The notes under the pieces are model-generated. The model saw nothing but the letters and a program-made list of their open reading frames with translations, searched no databases and was not told where the DNA came from. The position numbers and the translations under genes are program-made. A stretch of 64,000 bases of DNA from Margaritifera margaritifera. Taxonomy: Eukaryota > Mollusca > Bivalvia > Unionida > Margaritiferidae. Below, one piece after another: positions 24,100 to 35,395 of this stretch (within the stretch, counting starts at the first letter, position 1; each line of letters begins with the position of its first letter). The DNA is taken from contig JAQPZY010001660.1 in assembly GCA_029931535.1 (NCBI GenBank), forward strand, positions 1,389,001 through 1,453,000, in the 5' to 3' direction.

Positions 24100-24540
24100 T
24101 ACTACTACTGATTTTTCATTTTAACTTTACTTTTTATTTTTAGTTTTGAATTTTAATTTTCATTCTTGGTTTTAATTATTATATTGGTTTTAGTTTTCAT
24201 GCTTATTTTTTTGTTCTTCATATTTTCAATTTTTATTTTATATTTTCCTTTTTTTATTTTGATTTTGATTTTTAATTTTCAGTTTTTATTTTTATCTGTT
24301 TTTTTCATTTTATTTTTTATTTTTTAGTTACTGGTTAAAGTAAAAGATATGCCAAACCGCTAGTCCAATTTTACTTATTTTTAATAATAGGCTTATGTGT
24401 ATCTTTTATAATTATATATGAATATCATTTACATATTTATAATATATTGTATTTTGTATTAATAATAGTATTGTGTATTCCAGAAAATATGAATACTCAC
24501 AAATTTATTTTAATATCAGTTTTTTTTTGTTGTTTTTTTT
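24100..24540. repeat. T-rich low-complexity region
   Basis: Irregular TTTTA, TTTTC and TTTTG words dominate the plus strand. No gene. Confidence 0.8.
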
Positions 24541-26730
24541 ATTTTATTTTGTTTCTAATTTAATATAATAACATCAGGTCTGAACATCTAGTAAACACAT
24601 TTAATTTTGAAGCAATACAAAATGTAGCATACATGATTTTGAATGATACCATAGATATTGGTATCTTAAAAGTTAACAAACGAGAATTTTTTTCATGGTA
24701 AAACTGTTTTATATCAGGACTTATCAAGAGTTGGAGATGGCTGGACATGATAATTAATTTTAACGAAAATGAAAATGAAAAAATAAAATAGAATGATGCC
24801 ACTAATTCAAATGTATAAATATTAACAAACAAGGAAGCTGCTGTAGGTATAAACAATGAATATTTATAATATTTTTCAAAAATCATTGTTAATATCAATA
24901 TTAATGTTGTAATATAAAGTTGTGGTGTGCTATATTCATTTTGGTATTTTGATATTTTTGCACTGATTAAGACTTGGGCTTATGATAAAATTGATATGAA
25001 TGGTTTTCCGAGCTACATAAGTGTCAGAGATAAAGAGTTTAATGCACAAAGTTATTCTGTAGGTATTGCTGTCTGCGTAAAAGAACATGTAAGGCATCAA
25101 TTGAATATCTATCAACTTGAATGTAAATATAAATAATATTGTCTGGTTGCAATTATCCCCTTATGTAAAAACCGTTCAGGAAGACCTAATTCTTTGTCTC
25201 ACCTGAACACTGCTCAATACAATGCTGAAGAAGACTTGTTTAAAACGAATCTGCACATTACAAAGTTATGTATCCAAACCATACAATTATTATTGGTAGA
25301 GATTTCAATGCCTATACCTCCATAAAACCTGATTTGATTATACATGATAGTGATAATATCATCGATAAGAACATAGCATATGTCGAGGATATAGATTTAG
25401 GGGGAAAGACTAAGAGGGACAGAAAGGAGCTAAATCACTATGGTGAAAACTTACTGAAATTTAGTCAACCATCTGGAATGAGGACTGCAAATGGTAGATG
25501 TGAGGATAATAAAGGTATTGGAAACTTTACATGGATACAAGATACCTACGTTACAACCATAGACTACTTTCTTTTAGATTAATGATTTATTTCATGTATA
25601 ACTACCTTCAGGATTGGCAAGGATCTGAGGATTGAATCTATTCATCAACCAATAATATTTCACTTGGGTCTAGCTGACCCGATTACCCTCACTGCTGAAA
25701 TATAATGAAGGTATTTCTCCAAGAGAGATATATATATGGAATGAAACATAAAGAAATATATTTCTCCAAAACGTCAGCTCTTCACTATCAGAAAATTCTC
25801 ATACTATACTCAGAATGATAGAGCACAATCAACTCGATATTGCTTTAAATTCTTTCATGGAGAGTATTTGTGAATCAGCACAAAATTAGATCAATAATAG
25901 AATTGATTGGGTTTCGGTCAACAAACAACCCTGGTATGATGCAGACTGTAAAACAGCAAAATAACGCGCACTTGATGCACTTACAAACTTAAGAAATAAT
26001 AATATGACAGATAACTTGGCTTTATATAAGCACTATACAAATATGTACAAAAACATAACTAGACACAAACGCAACCTATACAAAACAAAGGAAAAGGCAA
26101 GTCTTGAATAAACACTTTCAGACAAAGATTTGAAACGCTTCTGGAGACTTTTAAATGTCTAAATTCAATGGAAAAATAAACAACACCGGATGGTACCACT
26201 ACTTTTCAGAATTATTTAATATACATTATGGGATGGACCATAATTTCATATTAAACGAAACAACTAATATTCTCCATGAAAATCTAGACGGTAAAATAAA
26301 CTGAAGAAGAAGTGCAACATGCTATAAAAAGTTTTAAGTTGGGAAAATCAGGTGGTATTGATGACCTTTTCGATTAATTTTTTTTAAGCAACTGGAAGTA
26401 TCACGGTACATATTTAAGTGTCTTTTTTCAATACACTGTTTGATCTCGGATACTTCCCGAAGTGTTGGACAACGGCTGTTATTGCACCCATTCACAAAAA
26501 AAGGGAATATAAATATACCTGACAATTATAGAGGATTAGTCTTTCACCAGCCCTCAGCAAAATATTTACTTCAGTTTTAAATAAAAGACTAGCTAACTGG
26601 GTCAAAGACAATGATATTCTAGACGAAGAACAAGCTGGATTTGGAAGTGGATAATCCACTCTAGATAATATATTTACCATATTGATATGTGAATGTCTGA
26701 GGAAACAAAGAGTTTTAGGAGCTTTGTAAA
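24540..26730 (+). pseudogene. LINE relic with APE-type endonuclease and partial reverse transcriptase
   Basis: The plus strand reads ALIKTWAYDKIDMNGFPSYI and VGIAVCVKEHV at 24927-25136, the start of an apurinic-type endonuclease. Then HTIIIGRDFNAYTS and later NFTWIQDTYVTTIDYFLLD follow at 25268-25582, with GRDFNA standing for the family's GDFNA and DYF for the C-terminal catalytic Asp. A linker follows (NPWYDADCKTAK, about 25930-25965), then reverse-transcriptase finger sequence (AVIAPIHKK and a decayed PDNYRG block, about 26480-26540, then EEQAGFGSG, about 26625-26650). Stops interrupt every segment. The sequence loses resemblance after about 26720, before the catalytic YADD box, so the element is 3' truncated. 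It fits the CR1/Jockey/L2 group broadly. Confidence 0.75.
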
Positions 26731-26734
26731 TTTG

Positions 26735-27890
26735 GAGGGGGGGGGGGGTAAGGGCGAGCCAGAAAGGTCCTATTACCACTACTCTTAGCAAAGTGTCAGC
26801 TTATAATGCTATTTACGAGGAAACAATTTCCAAATCTTTCCATCATTCTCTCAGATTCCTGAAACAAACGAAAGCATACTTAAAGACGTGAGAATTAACT
26901 TAACGATTTATGAAAGCTGGGTTCACGACAATATGTGAAAATGCAATGCCCTAACCTAAAAACTTTATACATCCTAAGCTTGAACTGTGACATTTCATTT
27001 GAAGAGGGGATAAAATGTAATGGCCATGATGAATTCAAGCTGTCTATATGCTAATATAGAATTATTAGATTGAAATACTGGGGTTAATCACAATTTGGCA
27101 GACGACACCGGTTTATGCAAGATCAATCAATCAACTGATAGTAAAGTAGACGACGTTGTAGCTAGTTAAAGAAAGTTGAATCAAAATTTGGCGCTCTTGA
27201 TCGGTTTGCTTTAGATTTACTGGTCGTATAACAGTTTTGGCGAGTACTTGGTCCCATAAAAAAATTGCATCTATCAGATCTTTAACCTCTGTTTGACCTC
27301 TGTTATCCTGAAAAAAATAACTCATTTGTCTTAGATTTGTATCAGTCGTTGGTATATTTGCACAATTTTTTTTTTTTTTTTTTTTTTTTGTCGCTTATTG
27401 ACTTGTTGTTCTTTTTTGCTTTATTTCTTGGATAAATTTTGGATAATACAAGTTCAAGATAATGGAATCAGACGAATGTAGTGGAATGTTTGCCATATTT
27501 TGTTTTGAATCTAGTATGGTACATTTGGTTTAACAGAAACTTTCCAGAACCGTTTCTTTTTTTATTTTGTATACAAATAACACTATATGAAATCACAACA
27601 CTGGATTTACGTTAAGTTGACCAGAACTCTTATACAACAAGCTTTTTCGATTAAAAAATCGACCAATACGAGGCAGTTGTGTGATATGTATTCAAATAGG
27701 TTTTCAAAGATTGTACTTTGACAAATAGGCTGCCTAGTACAGCCAATATATTTTCCTCTTTTTCGTGCATTTTTCACTTTCTTGTTATAGTAAAATTCCA
27801 AGGTACGATTCTTCTTTGATGTTCGCGGGACGTACGGATTCTGTGTTATGAAAACGTCAGTGAAATTGTTTGTTTGATTGCTTTCTTCGT
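26735..27890. other. No recognisable gene; poly-T tract
   Basis: A G-run lies at about 26737-26748 and 24 consecutive T at 27366-27389. Small minus-strand frames (27131-27325, 27607-27801) match nothing I know. Confidence 0.5.
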
Positions 27891-27893
27891 TGT

Positions 27894-27922
27894 GTATCTA
27901 TCTATATATCTATCCATCTATC

Positions 27923-28010
<88 letters not shown>

Positions 28011-28045
28011 AACCAACCAACGAATCAATCAATCAATCAATCAAC
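27894..28045. repeat. (TATC)n-(AACC/AATC)n microsatellite
   Basis: About 115 bp of TATC units followed by AACC and AATC units. All three plus frames stay open and spell Tyr-Leu-Ser-Ile repeats, a pure repeat artefact. Confidence 0.97.
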
Positions 28046-28049
28046 TCCA

Positions 28050-29060
28050 GTTTGGTAGTTGTGCTCCCTTGATATATGGATTCGTTATATCGGAATAACT
28101 ACCACATATTCAGGTTATATTTACATATCATTCAAACTGATTGTTCGTGATACCATTAACTAGGTTAAATTCAAGCGTATACACATGAAGTATACAAAAG
28201 GTAACTAAACAGGCAATTTATACCCTTGTGTGGATGTATGTTACTGAGAGCTAAATAATCCTTTTCAGTCTCACGAGCTGTCATTACTTTTTCACTGGAT
28301 TATATTTAATATATTCTCTAGAGCAAGGGTGTATTACCATTCAAAACATGGATTTAATTCATTATTTTACAACACTTTGGTGCCTGTGGAGACAGTTTGA
28401 CATTGATTTTTAACATAAGTTTTAGATTCATATCTAAATTATGGCGTATATATTAATAACATTTTCTGCTCGTTTGCTGACCCTATTTACTCCTCATTTC
28501 CCAAAACGAATATCCATATATATTTATTGTAATCATCCAAAGTAATCAAATAGCAGGAAAGAACTGAAAAATAAATATGTAGAGTTTTTTAATAAATTAA
28601 CTACTTTCATAAATTCTAATTCTAAGATAGAATGTTCTGCAATGGGAAATTATCTGTTTTGTCATACTGTACCGAGTAAATTGACCCACTTTAGTTCCTA
28701 CTTTATTTAGGCGATTCGTAAAACGTCGCCCCGAGTACAAAAGGTATGGGATATTTTAGGACACACGTTGAAGTCGTCTCTAGCTCTCCAAAAACTTTAC
28801 TTCAGGGCAGTTGTAATTCAGTAAAAGTTTATTAAAATATATGCGCGGAATATTATGATTAAAAAGATACGTTTGAACTAAAAATGCGAATGACAGCATT
28901 ATGGCAATCCATCATACTGTGATAAGAAAAACACATAGACAACAATTTTCGTTTCGTAAAAGTTAAAGCTTTGATTTTAAATGTAAGCGAGCTTTGTAGC
29001 GCCATCTAGTGTCTTAGTTTTTGGTCACATGATCTCACCTGTTCGCAATATATACAGTTG
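28050..29060. other. No recognisable gene
   Basis: AT-rich sequence without open frames of note. Confidence 0.5.
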
Positions 29061-29066
29061 TGGTGG

Positions 29067-29159
29067 CGAGGGTGTAGTCTGAATGGCCGCACACGTCGTT
29101 AATTCAACAAACGAACGAACGAACGAGGGTGTAGTCGTACATGGTTGAATGGCCGCACA
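29067..29159. repeat. Short tandem duplication around (AACG)n
   Basis: CGAGGGTGTAGTC...GAATGGCCGCACA occurs at 29067-29093 and again at 29124-29159, separated by a small AACG tract. The second copy has a 9-bp insertion. Confidence 0.85.
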
Positions 29160-29639
29160 GAACTATAATTCAGATTCATCATCATCGAGGATGGTGTGGA
29201 TCAATGTGGTATGGAATAAGCAAGAACTAAAGATAAGACGTGCCCTTTGAGTGAAATAGTGCAAGCCACCCAGTCGGAGCAGTCACATTTGGCCCTTGAT
29301 CGCCGAACAGGATAATTCCTAATAAGAGATCGCGAAAGGTTAAGGAATAGATCTTTCGTAGATGAGAACAAGGGAGCTTCAAGGCCAGTTAGGATAGCAC
29401 GGAGATTTTGTTAACCAGTATCCTCCAAGAATACACATTGTTACTGAAGATCCACCGTCACTCATTACTTCGTCTCTGTTTCTCTCTCAGTCAATCTTAG
29501 TGTAAACATATTTTATTTTATAAATTTATAGTTGGAGATTACAAGTGGTACAATATAGAAGGTAAAGGATTAGAACGAAAGCATGGCTTATAATGTTCTT
29601 CACCTTTTACGATACAAAAATTGAGAGAGAGAGAGACGA

Positions 29640-29920
29640 CTCAGACCACGACCCAGTCGAAGACTGAGATCACGATCCAGTCGGCAACTGTTACCACAAC
29701 CAGTCAACGAATCAGAATACGATCCCGTCGGTGACAATGAACACGATCCAGTCGGCGACTCAGAATACGATCCAGTCGGCGACTCACGGCACGATGTAAT
29801 CGATGATAAGAGCAATAGAGTCAGATACCCGAAATGATCCAGTCGGCGACTGACGGCACGATGTAATCGACGACAAGAGCAAAACACTCAGAGACCCGGA
29901 AAACGACCCAGTCGGCGACC
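29640..29920 (+). repeat. GATCCAGTCGGCGAC minisatellite, acidic in translation
   Basis: At least eight copies of a GATCCAGTCGGCGACT-like core, with spacing of about 23-25 bp in the first part. A longer duplicated block has copies starting at 29769 and 29836 (period 67). One plus frame reads EYDPVGDNEHDPVGDSEYD over three units. Stops and frameshifts before and after make this at best a fragment of a repeat-rich protein. The core is much more GC-rich than its surroundings. The minus-strand Ser/Thr/Arg-rich frames (29600-29887, 29784-30101) are probably shadows. Confidence 0.8.
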
Positions 29921-30165
29921 AGACGGCCAGCTGAAGCCGGAAATATGACAAATCCTGCTGGCGCAGAGATCTGTCAAATTCTGGAGCGCCAGACCTTAGA
30001 CGGATATAGCGGGGTTTCACATCAACATAAATACCTATCCAAAGGACCTGAGACGGCGAGAACTCGGGGTACTCTGGCCGAGTGATTCCGCTACAATACA
30101 TTATGCGTGCGTAATGAGTTTTTCAGTTGGTGTTTGTATATTTTGTAATTTTATTTATTGCACTG

Positions 30166-30271
30166 CTGATATTCAATTTCATATATGTACCGTACTTGTA
30201 TATACGCCAGGCCTATAAAACTCACTGATATTCAATTTCATATATGTACCGTATTTGTATATACGCCAGGC
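30166..30271. repeat. 59-bp tandem duplication
   Basis: CTGATATTCAATTTCATATA through CGCCAGGC is repeated at 30166-30212 and 30225-30271 with one mismatch (GTACTTG versus GTATTTG). Confidence 0.95.
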
Positions 30272-30279
30272 GTACAAAT

Positions 30280-32345
30280 ATCGAAACTGTTCAGTCTAGT
30301 TCAATTAATACAACAAAATAAAAAGATAGATGGAGCAGTTTACTCACACATATCCTTTTGTACGATTTCCTACTCCCCTTAGCAAGCATCACTTGGCAAG
30401 TGTTTCTTTAAGGTCAATTATGAAGGTTTATGTTTAAACTTTTGTTTGAATCCTCGGAATCTGGAAATCCCATATTCGTTGTTATTATACTTTTATATTG
30501 CACCATTGACGATAATTGTCTTTGCAAGAATGAAGCAGGTATTACATACTCTGATACGTATGAGGAAGTGACATTTTACAAGAACAGAGAACTCGCTAAC
30601 GTAGAGATTATAGTGTAGCGAAATTTGCGATAACTTATAAACTAGTGATTATATGGATTTTTAAGAAATTGAAGCGATTCAATATGGTAATCGAAAGATC
30701 GAGAGAATAAAAGGAAAACAAATAAAAAGAATTATTAGAAAGAAATATGAAAATATTGTACATTCAAATGCTGAAGCGCGATCTCGGCGTATTTTCTAAC
30801 TTTTGTATTATATAAAACACATTGAGAAATAAATATATCAAATCAATATATTTGGTCAATAATATCGTATAAAATAAACTTCAATAAACTTCAGTTCTTT
30901 TATATGGAGGACCTCGCCCCCTTTAATTCGTATATGGAGGACCTCGCCCCCTTTAAATGTTATCCCTAATCTCATTGCATAATGGAATTTCGCCATGTTC
31001 TACATGATATTTGCTGCTGTTATTTCAATGTCATAAATCTATTACACAAATGTTTAATGAATATACGTGTTTACAGTTTAAAAAATTTCTTTCCCATTAA
31101 AAGGGAGGACCTATTTTTTAATCTGCTTCTTCTTCTTCTCCTCTCTCACTGATTTTCCTCTGATGATTGCTTAAACGAACGTCCAAATCCTTTTTTTATT
31201 GTGTAGAAGGGTTTGTGATCATTTTCACTTCATCTGACCGTGCAAACAATACATTTCTACATTAGTGGCTAGTCGGCTTTTTCTAGCATAACGTCACATA
31301 TGACAGCAAACAGAGCCATCATCAAGGGAGGTAATGCAGTCGGTAATTTTCTACACTAATTTTTTCAATAATTTTAAAGATAATTTTCGGGATATCGACT
31401 GAAGTAAACTGACCAGATACACTGATTTTCAATCTATGCAATATGTTGTACAAAAGCATGATAAATTAACATTTTGAAGATTTTCTCCATAATTGGCCTT
31501 TAAATATGTATCTCAAAACCGCTTAAGTTAATGAAATATCTTGATGATCAAACCAAAAAGAGAAGACTGCCCTCTACAAGAAATCTATGTCTCAAAACAA
31601 CTAAAATATTTCTTAAATCATTGCTTTAAACGAAAAGAGTGAAACTTTGAAGATGACTTCCATATCATACATTTTTTTTTAGAACTATAGACATTTATTT
31701 TGATGCGTACCATTGTTGTGTCGGTCATTGCTTACTATATTTTATCCTTTCCCAATGGATACTTGCTTAATAAGGAATAAAACATGTACATGTATACATT
31801 GTCTTTTATTGTTTTATATCCAAAGGCTTAATTATTTTTTATTTGTTTTAGTCATTGAACTACATGTATAATAAAAGTATCAAGAAGAACACCAAGTATC
31901 TTCCATCTGGTCTATGGAAAAACTGGCATACTGGTATTCGTCTGTAAAGGTCGTCCATCTGGCACCTTTGTGATCCATTCTTCGATGATAAAGGTAAAAC
32001 CATGAATCAAGTATATTTGACATTTTTTCAAATTTAATTCCATACTTCACAAAGTCCTCAAGAAACTTCACAAAATCAATAAGCATACAACTATCTTACG
32101 CTAATACTGCCATCCAATACACGATATGTTCTTATACATTTATATGAAATTATATTGCTATATTGCATGCAGTATGAGTCTCAATATTACAAACATGTTT
32201 TATGCGTTGGAAACTCTGTCATGTATCATGCAAACCCTATATTTTATACTCTCTCTAAAATCATGTCATATACCGTACTTAAAACAAAAAAAAATATTTT
32301 CATTTCTTTTCTTTGGATGCGACGTCTTTTCTGGGTTATTCCCCC
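30280..32345. other. Mostly unassigned; one coding-like minus frame at 31880-32086
   Basis: The minus-strand frame at 31880-32086 (68 codons) has balanced composition and reads MSNILDSWFYLYHRRMDHKG near its middle. It looks more coding-like than its neighbours, but I recognise no family. No start context or splice site can be defended. The rest shows nothing supported except the 30-bp duplication. Confidence 0.3.
30901..30957. repeat. 30-bp tandem duplication
   Basis: TATATGGAGGACCTCGCCCC followed by CTTTAA occurs twice in a row. Confidence 0.97.
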
Positions 32346-32347
32346 TC

Positions 32348-33029
<682 letters not shown>

Positions 33030-33030
<1 letters not shown>

Positions 33031-33150
33031 ATTTGCGTGAGGTTGTCATTTTTCTAGTCTTCTTGGTTTAATCCGCTTGGTTTCAGTGTTCTAAGGTGGT
33101 GTATCCAGTAAGATTCTTTATCTTTCCTGGTTTCGGAACTTCACTGACTG
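33030..33150 (-). pseudogene. Penelope-like element C-terminal fragment (GIY-YIG region)
   Basis: On the minus strand a short open piece reads KESYWIHHLRTLKPSGLN followed by an acidic end, resembling the C-terminus of the GIY-YIG endonuclease domain of Penelope-like retroelements. A similar ending occurs in the fragment near 48.17 kb. Only about 25-30 codons are legible. It lies about 150 bp before the LINE at 33301. Confidence 0.5.
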
Positions 33151-33300
33151 CAGTTGCTCTCAGCCCCAACTGGAGCGCTAAGGCGTCCTCGGCTAGAAAT
33201 GAACCTATGGTCCAGGATTGTGTTTGTATTTTATTTTAAGCAGTGAAGTCTAAAGTCATGCTTTTTTTAAGAACGTCGATGACCTACTTCTTTTCTCAGT

Positions 33301-35395
33301 ATGTTGAATCCCCTAATAATCTATGACTATAGAGAACTCTGTTCATACTTTATTTCACATTTTCATATCTTACTTTTAATTGAATTGATAAGAAAGTCTG
33401 TGCCACAAGAAACATGTTCTGGAAACCATTCAAAAAGGCCCATACCACAATCAAGTACCGATCCTATAACCGTTTCTATGATAATACCTTTTTTTACCGA
33501 CTTGAAATATGCTCTAAGTAATTGTCAACCTACTTTTATAAATCCAGACTTTGATGTACAACTTTGCACTGTACTTTTTCTTGAAGTCCTAAATCAACAC
33601 GCTTCAGTTAAATGCAAAAGGGTTTCGAGACTTATGCGACCTGACTGGTTTAACTCCGAAATAAGGGAAGCCATGAAACTGCGTGATTTCTGTCACAAAC
33701 AGCGTGACAAACTAAGTTATAAAAAAACTCACAGAAATTTAGTAAAAAGTTTAATCGCTAAAACTAAAACGGATAATGTTTCAAGATTAATTGAGAATAA
33801 AAGTGACTGCAGAAAAGTATGGAAATATTTTAGTAACTTTAGATCAAGGTCAAAAGTGCATGGTTTCCCTTCAAAATTAAAAATCGGCAGTCACACTGGT
33901 ACAGAGCAATAAATACGACCTAAATACCTTTCACATCATTAACGTCAATATTTGGAAAGCATTCTTCCACATCACAAGATTTTTCACTCCTTATAGGTTT
34001 TGTCTAGTCGAAAATCCCATCTCATATATCATTCCAGATCTCTTACATATGTGTTCAAGATGTTATAGATATTTTAGAGAAACTTGATGGCAACAAAGCA
34101 ACAGGACTAGATGAAATCTCACCCAAAAAATATACTCAAACTATCAGCTCAAGTTGTTGCCCCTTCAATTGCTATGTTGATAAATGCAAGTATTGATGCT
34201 GGAATCTGTCCACCTAATCTAAAATTAGCTAAAGTGTTCCCAGTCTTTAAACAAGGTGATAGATCGTCAGCAAACAATTATCGACCTATGTCAATTTTAC
34301 CAACCTTACCTAAAAGTTTTGAAAAACACATCGCCCATCATCTTTGCCGATTTTTAAAGAATATAATCTTCTACATAACTCACAATCAGGTTTCAGAGAA
34401 AAGCATTCATGCCAAACTGCCCTCACAAAGTTGGTTGATACATGGCTAGCAGCTATAGATGAAGGGAAAATAATTGGAGCAATTTATTTAGATTTTACAA
34501 AATATTTATGAAAAAACTCAAAGCATACAAAAATCTTTGATAATTGGCTTGCTAGGTTTGATTCTTACCTAACAGAAAGCCACAGTGTGTTTCTGTGGCC
34601 AATGTTACATCTTCTTTACAATACGTCAAAAGGGAGTCCCACGGGGCTCTATTCTTGGCCCTATGCTCTTTCTCATTCTCACTAATGATTTACCTCTTCA
34701 TATGAATGCCAATGAAACTGACCTTTTTTACGCATGACACAACCTTGCATGCCATGAGTAATACAATCCCTTCCCTTGAACAAAATTTACAACATGATGT
34801 TAATGCTGTTATACTGTGGTGCGAAAGTAACAAAATGCAATTAAACACAGAAAAACTAACTGTATGACAATTGGATCAAGGCAAGAAATTAGAAGATATC
34901 AATATATTTGGTCAGGGAACTAAATTAAATAACATCGAAAATGAAAAACTTTTAGGTGTGATTATTGACTGGCATTTATCATGGGAAAATCAAATAAAGC
35001 GCGTGTGTTCTGCAATATCCTTTAGAATGGCCTTATTGAACAGACTGTCTTCGTATGTACCAGAATCTATGCTAAAATGTTCTATAATGGATATATATTG
35101 CCTTTGTTTAATTATAGTTGCGCCATATGATTGAATCGCAATGCTACTGATCTTAATCAGATAATTAAACTATAAAAAAAAAAAAAACGTGCCGCTAGAA
35201 TTACTACAAGAAAAGACTATCGATGCACTCATTTATTCGTTAATTTACAGCAGTTACCTTTGAATTACTGAATAAAGTACTTTAAACTATTTTGACATAT
35301 AAATCTTCTCATAACATGGCTCCACAAATATATCAATTATCTCCTAACTCAGCTTCCAATATCCATTCACATAACACTGGTCTACAGCCAAAATG
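33301..35395 (+). pseudogene. LINE reverse-transcriptase relic, 5' portion (interrupted element)
   Basis: A 203-codon frame (33301-33912) carries the linker between endonuclease and reverse transcriptase: MRPDWFNSEIREAMKLRDF and IAKTKTDN...WKYFSNFRSRS. Next come DGNKATGLDEISPK (about 34090-34130), a 112-codon frame with PPNLKLAKVFPVFKQGD and NNYRPMSILPTLPKSFEKHI (34111-34449), decayed GSILGP and LFYA-D-D blocks (about 34640-34745), then LLGVIIDWHLSWENQI at 34871-35134. The endonuclease is absent, so the copy is 5' truncated. The order and motifs fit a CR1/Jockey-like LINE. Its reading breaks off near 35395 (HNTGLQPK) and resumes near 37918, see the insertion entry. Confidence 0.85.

Noticed and set aside
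24560..24898. 112-codon minus-strand frame
   Set aside because: Antisense to the start of the LINE at 24.5 kb; composition is AT-driven Phe/Ile/Leu.
27870..28098. Three overlapping plus-strand frames of Tyr-Leu-Ser-Ile repeats
   Set aside because: Translation of a TATC microsatellite.
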